DNA of 5,988 nt from an uncultured Bacilli bacterium (GCA_947628765.1 CANRBD010000066.1:1-5988), one strand, 5' to 3'. Positions 1-5,879 are shown, counted from the first letter of the stretch. Notes: generated by a model from the sequence alone, not told the origin. Numbers and translations: made by a program.

Positions 1-691
1 AAAATTGTATACCTAAACCTTGTCCTAGAGAAGCTCCTTTAATAAGCCCTGGAAGGTCAGCTATAACAAAAGAACGTCCATCCTTAGTTTTTACTACACC
101 TAAATTAGGCTTTAAAGTAGTAAAAGGATAATCAGCTATTTTAGGCTTAGAAGCTGAAACTTTAGAAATAAAGGTTGATTTACCAACACTAGGTAATCCA
201 ACTAAACCAACATCGGCAATTAATTTTAATTCTAATTTTATTTTACGGTACTCTCCCGGTTCTCCATTTTCAGCAAAGTCAGGTGCGGGATTACTGCTTG
301 TGGCAAAAGCCATATTACCACGGCCACCTCTACCTCCGTAAGCTACCACGACTTCGTCTTTATCTTTGGTTAAATCAGCAATAATTAAACCTGTTTCTAA
401 ATCAGTAATGACAGTACCTATTGGTACTAAAACCACTACATCTTCGGCATTTTTTCCATGTTTTCCTTTACCAAGGCCATTTTCGCCACGATGACCTTGA
501 ATTTTGCGCTTATATTTAAAATCAAGCAAAGTATTAAGCCCAGTATCAACTTTAAAAACAATATTAGAACCGCGTCCACCATTGCCACCAAAAGGTCCAC
601 CTAAGGCAACGTATTTTTCTCGTCTAAAAGCTTTGCAGCCATTGCCACCATCACCTGCAAATATTTCGACTATAGCTTCATCGACAAACAT
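1..691 (-). CDS. obg: Obg family GTPase, N-terminal part (runs off left edge)
   Basis: The 230 visible codons encode the start of Obg (ObgE/CgtA), a GTPase that binds the large ribosomal subunit and helps late 50S assembly and stress signalling. Residues 1-158 form the glycine-rich Obg fold, with the family signatures GDGGNG (14-18), FRREKYV (22-28), GGRGGRGN (119-126) and NPAPDFAENGEPGE (134-147). The GTPase domain then begins: P-loop GLPSVGKST at 165-173, switch I YPFTTL at 188-193 (effector Thr191/192) and the G3 motif DLPG at 212-215. The NKxD motif and the C-terminal domain lie beyond the window. The ATG at 691-689 follows GAGGTG (703-698) by 6 nt and its own promoter, so the start is firm. 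Small departures from the usual switch II run are IKGAS and GLGIQ, where IEGAH and GLGHQ are common. The gene forms a separate unit from its upstream neighbour. Identification is very secure. Confidence 0.97.
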   Translation of the reverse strand, partial: MFVDEAIVEIFAGDGGNGCKAFRREKYVALGGPFGGNGGRGSNIVFKVDTGLNTLLDFKYKRKIQGHRGENGLGKGKHGKNAEDVVVLVPIGTVITDLETGLIIADLTKDKDEVVVAYGGRGGRGNMAFATSSNPAPDFAENGEPGEYRKIKLELKLIADVGLVGLPSVGKSTFISKVSASKPKIADYPFTTLKPNLGVVKTKDGRSFVIADLPGLIKGASLGQGLGIQF

Positions 692-714
692 ATAAGTCAC
701 CTCTTTCTTAAATC

Positions 715-743
715 ATTATACTAAAAAGATTGAATAAACACAA
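715..743 (-). promoter_or_regulatory. Sigma-A-type promoter of obg
   Basis: On the minus strand, TTGTGT (743-738) lies 17 nt upstream of a perfect TATAAT (720-715). The predicted start of transcription is near 708, giving a leader of about 17 nt that is mostly ribosome binding site. It sits just downstream of the terminator of the preceding unit, which supports independent transcription of obg. The -35 matches consensus only at TTG. Confidence 0.7.
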
Positions 744-768
744 GAAAAAGGAACTAAAGTTTAGTTCC
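744..768 (-). terminator. Intrinsic terminator containing a stop codon
   Basis: On the minus strand, GGAACTAAA and TTTAGTTCC (768-750) are perfect inverted arms around a single C. Sterically this is a stem of about 7 bp with a 5-nt loop. It is followed at once by TTTTTC. The TAG stop of the zinc-ribbon gene (756-754) lies inside the hairpin, so translation ends within the terminator itself. Confidence 0.85.
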
Positions 769-1506
769 ACATAAAAAGCAAACATTAGCATCGGGCGCTA
801 AACGAGCCCCACACTTTGGACACATTTTAGGCCTACCGGTAGCCGCTGGTGTAATAATTGGTTTTTCTTCTTTTGGTGCTTCTTGTTGGGCTTCGACATA
901 GGTTGTATGTGATTTATCAGGTTCTAATAAATTGTTGGTAAAAACAGAATCAGCAACGGCTTCATTAGGAGCTTCTAAATTAACATTATTGGCTGGCGCT
1001 GCTGTTGGTGCTTGGTCTTCACCTTTGTTTTGAATGAATTGTTCTACTGGAGTGACAGATTTTGCTTCCTCTACTTTAGGTTCCTCGATTTCTTTTGGTT
1101 TTTCAAATAATATATTTTCTGTTTTAACAAATTCTTCGGTTAAAGCATATTCATTTAAAGTAAATTTTGGTTTAATAAAAGCTAGTTTTGGAAAATTGTA
1201 CATTGGAAAAATTACATACCAAATAGAACTTTTAGGGTCTAAATTAAAGCCTTTTAATAATTCCTGAATAATAATATTTAAATAATATAAATTTACAAAA
1301 GGAATTAATGATAACCAAAAATATTTTTTCTTTAAATTAAGCAAGTCTACAATTACATAAGTAGTATATATTGGAACATAGGCTTTCCATGCTTTTTCTT
1401 TAGCTCTTTTTAAAAGTACGCCTAAAGAAAGTTTAACAGCAATATAGACAATTAAAAATACTAAAAATAATAACCAAAAATATTTGGCGGTACCTTCCAT
1501 CAACAT
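754..1506 (-). CDS. Membrane protein with C-terminal zinc ribbon (DUF5684-like)
   Basis: This 250-aa protein has three visible parts. Residues about 9-110 are membrane-embedded: hydrophobic stretches at about 9-32, 43-57, 62-82 and 95-111, with WKAYVPIY (40-47), LSLIPFVN (65-72) and VIFPMYNF (98-105). This aromatic/IPxxN pattern recalls the DUF5684 family, often loosely annotated as signal peptidase I-related, but I see no catalytic Ser/Lys arrangement. Residues about 113-225 are rich in Pro, Glu and Ala and probably disordered. The C terminus is a zinc ribbon with paired cysteines C229/C232 and C243/C246, probably cytoplasmic. The function is unknown; the layout suggests a membrane-anchored sensor or scaffold, which is inference. 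The first ATG is preferred because AGGAGG (1520-1515) lies 8 nt before it; the in-frame ATG two codons later would be about 14 nt away. It is the last gene of its unit. Confidence 0.85.
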   Translation of the reverse strand: MLMEGTAKYFWLLFLVFLIVYIAVKLSLGVLLKRAKEKAWKAYVPIYTTYVIVDLLNLKKKYFWLSLIPFVNLYYLNIIIQELLKGFNLDPKSSIWYVIFPMYNFPKLAFIKPKFTLNEYALTEEFVKTENILFEKPKEIEEPKVEEAKSVTPVEQFIQNKGEDQAPTAAPANNVNLEAPNEAVADSVFTNNLLEPDKSHTTYVEAQQEAPKEEKPIITPAATGRPKMCPKCGARLAPDANVCFLCGTKL

Positions 1507-1526
1507 TTTCTTAGCCTCCTTTTATT

Positions 1527-1535
1527 ATTATAACA
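1527..1535 (-). promoter_or_regulatory. Possible internal promoter (extended -10) before the zinc-ribbon gene
   Basis: The minus strand reads TGTTATAAT, a perfect extended -10 element. No good -35 is present (TTTATT at 17 nt). Transcription would start near 1520, leaving a leader of about 14 nt that begins at the AGGAGG. The short leader resembles those predicted for obg and the J-domain gene. In such AT-rich sequence the call stays tentative. Confidence 0.35.
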
Positions 1536-1558
1536 TTTTAAATATTAAAAATAAATAT

Positions 1559-1768
1559 TTATTGATTTTTAGGGCCTTTTTTTAAAGAATTCATTTTATC
1601 ACGTAGTTTTAAAGACTCTTTTAACATATCAGTATTATTCTGGCGATTGCCATTTACCATTTGCTTTAATTCTTGTGGCACTTGATTAAAACCCCTTTTC
1701 ATTTTTGTCATATTATTTACTTGTCTTTGAAAATCATTAGGGGTCATATTATTCGGTCTAATAATCAT
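1559..1768 (-). CDS. Small basic protein of unknown function, coupled to rnhB
   Basis: I do not recognise this 69-aa protein. It is hydrophilic, has no cysteine and no membrane segment, and is rich in Asn, Gln, Met and Lys with a net positive charge. The second half (about 30-64) looks helical and amphipathic, and the tail is Lys-rich. Its ATG overlaps the TGA stop of rnhB as ATGA (1768-1765), and GGAG (1780-1777) inside the end of rnhB lies 8 nt upstream. Overlap plus a well-placed ribosome binding site make a real, translationally coupled gene likely despite the small size. A nucleic-acid-binding or adaptor role would suit the charge, but that is a guess; nothing in the sequence fixes a function. 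Confidence 0.7.
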   Translation of the reverse strand: MIIRPNNMTPNDFQRQVNNMTKMKRGFNQVPQELKQMVNGNRQNNTDMLKESLKLRDKMNSLKKGPKNQ

Positions 1769-2373
1769 TTTAACATCTCCTTTACCGGTCCATAAGTTAA
1801 ACGATAACCATCTATTAAACCATATTTGTGCATCGCTTCAAGATGCTTTTTAGTAGGATAACCTTTATGATTTTTAAAACCATACATTGGATATTTTTCA
1901 TCAATTTCATCCATCATTCGGTCTCGTGTTACTTTAGCAATGACTGAAGCTGCAGCAATACTTATACTTTTAGCATCACCTTTAACAATGGGCATGACTG
2001 GAATGTCTATTTCTATCGGCATAGCATCAGATAAAACATATTCTAAAGGTATTTGTTTTTTTACCTCATTTATAGCTTTTATCATAGCTTGACGACTCGC
2101 CTCATAAATGTTGATTTTATCGATTTCTTTAGCGGAAACAATACCTACTCCATACACGGCATTATTAATAATATAATCGTAAAAAAGGTCACGTTTTTTA
2201 GGGGTTAATTTTTTAGAATCAGTTAAACCTTCTAATTTAAAATCTTTTGGTAAATAAACGCAAGCGGCAACTACTGGACCATATAATGGCCCCCTTCCCG
2301 CTTCATCAGTACCACCGATATAATTAATACCCTCTTTAAATAGCTCCTTTTCGTATTTCCATAAATCTATCAT
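1765..2373 (-). CDS. rnhB: Ribonuclease HII
   Basis: RNase HII cuts RNA in RNA-DNA hybrids and single ribonucleotides in DNA, the first step of ribonucleotide excision repair. From the ATG at 2373 the protein has 202 aa, a normal length. The signature GTDEAGRG (21-28) carries catalytic D23 and E24; D116 in LSDAMP and D151 in TRDRMM complete the DEDD metal site. The conserved blocks TDSKKL (51-56), KGDAK (131-135), AAASVIAKVTRD (140-151) and NHKGYPTKKH (168-177) are all present. Near the C terminus YR (190-191) stands where many homologues have HR. A longer reading frame opens at a GTG at 2424, but the extra 17 residues are unlike the family and contain a possible promoter; the internal ATG is preferred, although its ribosome binding site (AGGG, about 11 nt away) is weak. 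The gene overlaps the next by 4 nt. Confidence 0.95.
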   Translation of the reverse strand: MIDLWKYEKELFKEGINYIGGTDEAGRGPLYGPVVAACVYLPKDFKLEGLTDSKKLTPKKRDLFYDYIINNAVYGVGIVSAKEIDKINIYEASRQAMIKAINEVKKQIPLEYVLSDAMPIEIDIPVMPIVKGDAKSISIAAASVIAKVTRDRMMDEIDEKYPMYGFKNHKGYPTKKHLEAMHKYGLIDGYRLTYGPVKEMLK

Positions 2374-2394
2374 ATATTTCACTACCCTATAGGT

Positions 2395-2403
2395 ATTATA
2401 CCA
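2395..2403 (-). promoter_or_regulatory. Possible internal promoter (extended -10) before rnhB
   Basis: The minus strand reads TGGTATAAT, an extended -10 centred in the 11-nt dyad GGTATAATACC. The best -35 at 17 nt is TGTTTT, which is poor. Transcription would start near 2388, about 15 nt before the chosen rnhB ATG. This would let rnhB and the two genes behind it be made without the J-domain gene. Tentative. Confidence 0.4.
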
Positions 2404-2430
2404 AAAATTAGAGCAAAAAAACACTAGAAT

Positions 2431-2772
2431 TTAGCGTTTTTTAGTTTTAACATAGAAATCACAACGATAAGTTTTACTGTATGTTTTTTGATGATTACTA
2501 TTACTATGGGTCTTTTTATATCTCAGTAATCTTAAAATTTCAAGTTGTTTATAAATATATGCCTTATGTTGCATATCGTAAAGCTGACGAGTTTTAGGGT
2601 TTGACAATACTTGATAAGCTTCATTTATCTTTTGCATTATGGCTGTTGCATTTTCACTTTGATTGACATCTGGATGATATTGTTTGGCTAAAAATCTATA
2701 TGCTTTTTGAATATCATCTTGATTAGCTAAAGGTGAAATGCCTAAAATTTCATAATAATTAAACTGGTTCAT
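2431..2772 (-). CDS. Small J-domain (DnaJ-like) protein
   Basis: This 113-aa protein is a J domain plus a short basic tail. Residues 5-66 match the J domain: NYYEILGISPLA (5-16), AYRFLAKQYHPDVN (24-37) with the invariant HPD at 33-35 that triggers Hsp70 (DnaK) ATPase, and INEAYQVLSNPKTRQLYD (49-66). There is no Gly/Phe linker, no zinc-finger repeat and no substrate-binding C-terminal domain, so it is not DnaJ itself but a stand-alone (class III type) co-chaperone. The tail (about 72-113) is rich in Lys, Tyr, His and Ser and may choose its client; that client is unknown. The ATG follows GGGGG (2784-2780, an imperfect Shine-Dalgarno in AAAGGGGG) by 7 nt. It is the first gene of its unit and lies 57 nt before rnhB. 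I see no CIRCE-type heat-shock operator upstream. Confidence 0.9.
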   Translation of the reverse strand: MNQFNYYEILGISPLANQDDIQKAYRFLAKQYHPDVNQSENATAIMQKINEAYQVLSNPKTRQLYDMQHKAYIYKQLEILRLLRYKKTHSNSNHQKTYSKTYRCDFYVKTKKR

Positions 2773-2799
2773 ATTATTTCCCCCTTTTTATAAGTCGGT

Positions 2800-2828
2800 A
2801 TTTTATCATAGTTTAGTAAACTTGTCAA
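2800..2828 (-). promoter_or_regulatory. Strong promoter of the J-domain/rnhB unit, with a dyad in the spacer
   Basis: On the minus strand a perfect TTGACA (2828-2823) lies 17 nt from TAAAAT (2805-2800), which is preceded by TG at the extended -10 position. Transcription should start near 2793, about 20 nt before the ATG. The spacer contains the perfect dyad AGTTTACTAAACT (2822-2810), placed where a repressor could block RNA polymerase. Confidence 0.85.
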
Positions 2829-2835
2829 TTTTACA

Positions 2836-2864
2836 ATTAGAAAAACACTACATAATAGTGTTTT
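2836..2864 (-). terminator. Intrinsic terminator of the leuS unit
   Basis: On the minus strand, AAAACACTA (2864-2856) and TAGTGTTTT (2850-2842) form a perfect 9-bp stem with a 5-nt loop, followed by a short run of T. The upstream arm begins inside the leuS TAA stop (2865-2863), so the hairpin abuts the coding region directly. It separates leuS from the promoter of the next unit. Confidence 0.85.
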
Positions 2865-5259
2865 ATCTAACTACAATATTAACTAGTCTTTGTGGAATTA
2901 CAACTACATTAATGATTTTTTTGCCATGGACAAATTTTTTGACATTTTCATTTTCTAAAGCAGTTTGCTGCATCAAATCTTTTGAAGCATTAATATTCAT
3001 AGTTGCTTTACCACGGACTTTACCATTTACTTGGATAACCATTTCAAAATTTTCATTAATGGTTTTCTTTTCATCATATGTAGGCCAAGGACTTTGGCAT
3101 AATGGTTTACCAAGGTTACTGTTTTCATTTATTTCTTCAGTAATATGTGGAGCGATTGGATTTAATAAATGAACTAAGATACGTAAATCATCTTTAGTTA
3201 TGGTTTCATGCTTTTCATATTCATTTAACAAAATCATAAGCGCTGAAACAGCTGTATTATATTTCATGTTTTCTAAGTCATTAGTAACTTTTTTTATCGT
3301 TTGATGTACTAAAACTTCGTTAGTATAACCTTCTTTATCATTTAGTTTTTCTCTAATTTTCCAGATACGATCTAAAAATTTAGCACAACCTTTAAGTCCA
3401 TTAGTACTCCATGCTGCATCCTTCTCATAGTCACCAATAAACATTTCATAAGTTCTTAAAGCATCCGCACCATATTCATTTACAATATCATCTGGATTAA
3501 TGACATTACCTTTTGATTTGCTCATCTTTTCGCCACCATCACCTAAAATCATACCATGGGATACTCTAACATCGATTGGTTCTTTGTTTGGAACAAGACC
3601 AATATTGTATAAAAATTGATTCCAAAATCTTGCGTAAAGTAAATGTCTAGCTGTGTGTTCCATTCCACCATTATACCAGTCTACTTTACCCCAATAATCT
3701 AAGGCTTCTTTAGAAACAAATTCTTTATCATTATGCGAATCCATATATCTTAAGAAATACCAACTTGAACCAGCCCAGTTAGGCATTGTATCGGTTTCTC
3801 TTCTAGCCTTACCACCACATTTTGGACAAGTACAATTTACCCACTCTTCGATGTTGGCAAGTGGACTTTCACCATCTTCAGTTGGTTCGTAATTAGCAAC
3901 ATCTGGAAGTAATACTGGAAGGTCTTCTTCAGGTACTGGTACCCAGCCGCATTTTTCACAATGGATAAGTGGGATTGGCTCGCCCCAAAATCTTTGTCTT
4001 GAGAAAATCCAATCTTGAAGACGATAGTTTACTTTGGCATGGCCAATATGATTTTCTTCTAAATAATCTAACATTTTACGGACAGCATCTTCTTTGTTAT
4101 TCATACCATTTAATATGCCAGAATTAACGTATTCTCCATCACCAATATAAGCTTCTTTAGAAATGTCGCCACCTTTAATAACTTCAATAATATCAATGCC
4201 AAATTTTTTAGCAAATTCATAGTCACGATCATCATGCGCTGGTACGGCCATAATTGCACCGGTACCATAACCCATCATAACGTAATCAGAAGCCCAAATT
4301 TGAATTTTCTTTTTATTAATTGGGTTAATAGCTTCAAGGCCTTCGATTTTAACACCTGTTTTTTCTTTTACTAATTCGGTTCTTTCAAATTCAGTTTTAG
4401 TTTTGGCTTCTTCTTTATATTTTAAAACATCTTTATAGTTTTTAATTTTGTCTTTTAATTTTTCTAACATTGGATGTTCAGGAGCTACTACCATAAAAGT
4501 GGCACCATATAAAGTATCAGGCCTAGTTGTATAGACAGTTAATGTTTCTTTAGTGCCGGCAATTTTAAAATCAACTTCGGCACCTTTACTTTTACCAATC
4601 CAATTAATTTGACCTAGTTTAATACGATCAGCAAATTTAGTATCTTTAAGACCATCAATTAAATCTTCAGCATAATCGCTCATTCTAAGTAACCATTGTT
4701 CTTTTTCTTTTTGAACAACTTTACTGCCACATCTTTCACATACTCCGCCTGATGAATCTTCATTGGAAAGACCTGTTTTACAAGTTGGACACCAGTTGAT
4801 ATTCTTTTTAGCTTTATAAGCCATACCATGTTCATAAAATTTCAAAAATTGCCACTGGGTCCATTTATAATACTCGGGATCAGTTGTTGAAAATTCACGA
4901 GACCAATCGAAAGAAATACCTAAGTTTTGAATTTGCGTTTTAAATGTTTTGATATTTTCTTTTACCGCTTCTTTAGGATGTATTTTATTTTTAATCGCAT
5001 ATTGTTCAGCGGGAGCGCCAAAAGCATCCCATCCCATTGGAAACAAAACATTATATCCTTTCATCCTTTTCATACGTGAAACTGAATCTAAAGCTGTATA
5101 ACTACGCACATGTCCGACATGAAGTCCTGCTCCTGATGGATAAGGAAATTCTACTAAAATATAATACTTTTCTTTATCTAAACCGGTTACAGCTTTAAAA
5201 GTATCATTGGCTTCCCAATATTTTTGCCATTTTTTTTCTATTTTTTTAAAATCATACAT
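2863..5259 (-). CDS. leuS: Leucyl-tRNA synthetase
   Basis: LeuRS charges tRNA-Leu with leucine in the cytoplasm and edits mischarged products. At 798 aa it is full length for the bacterial type. The class I signature HVGH is at 47-50 (in FPYPSGAGLHVGH) and KMSKS at 578-582. A zinc module carries C157/C160 and C174/C177. The inserted CP1 editing domain spans about 220-420, with the Thr-rich TTRPDTLYG from 244 and AHDDRDYEFA, where D346 matches the aspartate that positions the amino group for editing. A second Cys cluster, C434/C437 and C478/C481, flanks the rejoined catalytic core. The C-terminal tRNA-binding domain ends in VNGKVRGKA and the usual LVNIVV tail. The ATG follows AGAGGG (5273-5268) by 8 nt and lies 1 nt after the stop of the upstream membrane-protein gene, so translation is probably coupled. 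Expression is governed by the T-box leader. Identification is certain. Confidence 0.99.
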   Translation of the reverse strand: MYDFKKIEKKWQKYWEANDTFKAVTGLDKEKYYILVEFPYPSGAGLHVGHVRSYTALDSVSRMKRMKGYNVLFPMGWDAFGAPAEQYAIKNKIHPKEAVKENIKTFKTQIQNLGISFDWSREFSTTDPEYYKWTQWQFLKFYEHGMAYKAKKNINWCPTCKTGLSNEDSSGGVCERCGSKVVQKEKEQWLLRMSDYAEDLIDGLKDTKFADRIKLGQINWIGKSKGAEVDFKIAGTKETLTVYTTRPDTLYGATFMVVAPEHPMLEKLKDKIKNYKDVLKYKEEAKTKTEFERTELVKEKTGVKIEGLEAINPINKKKIQIWASDYVMMGYGTGAIMAVPAHDDRDYEFAKKFGIDIIEVIKGGDISKEAYIGDGEYVNSGILNGMNNKEDAVRKMLDYLEENHIGHAKVNYRLQDWIFSRQRFWGEPIPLIHCEKCGWVPVPEEDLPVLLPDVANYEPTEDGESPLANIEEWVNCTCPKCGGKARRETDTMPNWAGSSWYFLRYMDSHNDKEFVSKEALDYWGKVDWYNGGMEHTARHLLYARFWNQFLYNIGLVPNKEPIDVRVSHGMILGDGGEKMSKSKGNVINPDDIVNEYGADALRTYEMFIGDYEKDAAWSTNGLKGCAKFLDRIWKIREKLNDKEGYTNEVLVHQTIKKVTNDLENMKYNTAVSALMILLNEYEKHETITKDDLRILVHLLNPIAPHITEEINENSNLGKPLCQSPWPTYDEKKTINENFEMVIQVNGKVRGKATMNINASKDLMQQTALENENVKKFVHGKKIINVVVIPQRLVNIVVR

Positions 5260-5260
5260 A

Positions 5261-5614
5261 TTATTTTCCCTCTTTCTTTTTATAAGCTTTGCCTAAAAGA
5301 TAATAAACTAATAAAATAAGTGGAATTAAAATTATAAACCCTACTAATAATTTAATGACTAAATTATCAAAAAATTCAATAATTGTAACAGTAAACGCAA
5401 TAATAAAAGCATTGGCTAAAGCTAAACTGTTCGCAAATTTTTTTAAATTAATTTTTTTAATATCTAATTTATAAGCATTTTTAAAAAACTGTAACTGTTT
5501 TCCTTTTTTAAAGGCTTCTAAACCTTTTTTTCTTCTAACAATAACTAAATAATAAAATAAGTATACAATAATAAAACAAAACAAAAATACATAAAGCATT
5601 TCTAGTAAATCCAT
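5261..5614 (-). CDS. Small membrane protein of unknown function, first gene of the leuS unit
   Basis: I do not recognise this 117-aa protein. It has about three membrane helices: residues 4-26, about 63-84 and about 87-108. A strongly basic segment between the first and second (RRKKGLEAFKKGK at 27-39, then KLDIKKINLKK at 49-59) and the KKKEGK tail point to cytoplasmic loops. There is no cysteine-rich, nucleotide-binding or known transporter motif. It starts at an ATG 6 nt after a perfect AAGGAGG (5627-5621). It is the gene directly behind the T-box, and its stop is 1 nt from the leuS start. It should therefore follow leucine-tRNA charging, which hints at amino-acid uptake, membrane-linked translation control, or simply a conserved passenger gene. 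The first two are inference. The ribosome binding site that may be masked by the leader is the one of this gene. Confidence 0.85.
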   Translation of the reverse strand: MDLLEMLYVFLFCFIIVYLFYYLVIVRRKKGLEAFKKGKQLQFFKNAYKLDIKKINLKKFANSLALANAFIIAFTVTIIEFFDNLVIKLLVGFIILIPLILLVYYLLGKAYKKKEGK

Positions 5615-5620
5615 AATCTT

Positions 5621-5627
5621 CCTCCTT
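5621..5627 (-). promoter_or_regulatory. Shine-Dalgarno of the 117-aa gene, possibly masked by the leader
   Basis: AAGGAGG is a perfect anti-16S match 6 nt before the ATG. Its context AATAAGGAGG (5630-5621) differs by one base from the T-box segment AATAAGGTGG (5682-5673). AUAAGGA (5629-5623) is fully complementary to UCCUUAU (5655-5649) in the leader, so this site can be sequestered. Confidence 0.8.
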
Positions 5628-5837
5628 ATTCACAAAAAAGCATTATGTATAAGGACGCCTTTTAGCGTGGTACCACCTTATTTCATAATACTTTCGATTA
5701 TCTTAATAGTTTAACGCACTCTTACGGCCAAAGGCAGCTCCTAAGCGAGTTCATAATCTATATTCTAAAGCTTTCACCAACCGCTTTTTCTCTAAACAAT
5801 AATCAATTACTACTACTCTTATTCATCGCTTTTTTCA
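5624..5837 (-). ncRNA. T-box leader (leucine specifier) of the leuS operon
   Basis: T-box RNAs bind uncharged tRNA and switch on the downstream gene. Stem I is closed by AAGC (5831-5828) and GCUU (5746-5743). It contains GAUGAAUAAGAGUAGUA, the usual 5' specifier-loop strand, an AGAGA element, and an apical GGUUGGUGAAA loop closed by AAAGC/GCUUU. The specifier is read as CUC (5749-5747) in GAA-CUC, a Leu codon that agrees with leuS. After a stem II region comes a hairpin with a GAAA loop (5701-5685) and the T-box UAAGGUGGUACCACG (5680-5666). The latter forms the classic structure: stem UAAGG/CCUUA, 7-nt bulge UGGUACC, and stem ACGC/GCGU. Bulge UGGU pairs with an ACCA acceptor end, as expected for tRNA-Leu with discriminator A. 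Whether the output is transcription or translation is unsettled (see findings). The 5' end is inferred from the promoter. Confidence 0.93.
5639..5692 (-). terminator. Possible long hairpin with U-tract in the T-box leader
   Basis: On the minus strand, AGUAUUAUG (5692-5684) can pair with CAUAAUGCU (5647-5639), 9 bp with one G-U, followed by a run of U (5638-5634). This could be the leader's terminator. However, the stem encloses the T-box hairpin rather than competing with it, and its upstream arm can alternatively pair inside the GAAA-loop hairpin (5701-5685). Its role as terminator is therefore doubtful. Confidence 0.4.
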
Positions 5838-5843
5838 AACTAT

Positions 5844-5872
5844 ATTATATTATATTTTTAATTTATAAGCAA
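5844..5872 (-). promoter_or_regulatory. Promoter of the T-box/leuS unit
   Basis: On the minus strand, TTGCTT (5872-5867) lies 17 nt from a perfect TATAAT (5849-5844). Transcription should start near 5837, just before stem I of the T-box, which is the right place for the leader. Confidence 0.75.
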
Positions 5873-5879
5873 TAGTTTT

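Noticed and set aside
504..695. Plus-strand open frame of 63 codons
   Set aside because: It is antisense to the Obg N-terminal domain, is Pro-rich because of the glycine codons on the other strand, and has no ribosome binding site.
1034..1267. Plus-strand open frame of 77 codons
   Set aside because: It lies antisense within the zinc-ribbon membrane protein gene and has no ribosome binding site or family resemblance.
1540..1558. A/T-only inverted repeat (AATATT arms) after the 69-aa gene, as a terminator
   Set aside because: Stem has no G-C pair and such repeats are expected by chance in this base composition.
1765..1767. TGA read as tryptophan (mollicute code)
   Set aside because: TGA ends rnhB exactly where the family ends and overlaps the next start, and the tryptophans checked use TGG.
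2374..2424. Longer rnhB starting at GTG 2424
   Set aside because: The added 17 residues do not resemble RNase HII, no Shine-Dalgarno precedes the GTG, and the stretch holds a possible promoter.
2822..3172. Plus-strand open frame of 116 codons
   Set aside because: It is a shadow of the leuS 3' end and runs through its terminator; its hydrophobic look comes from the complementary codons.
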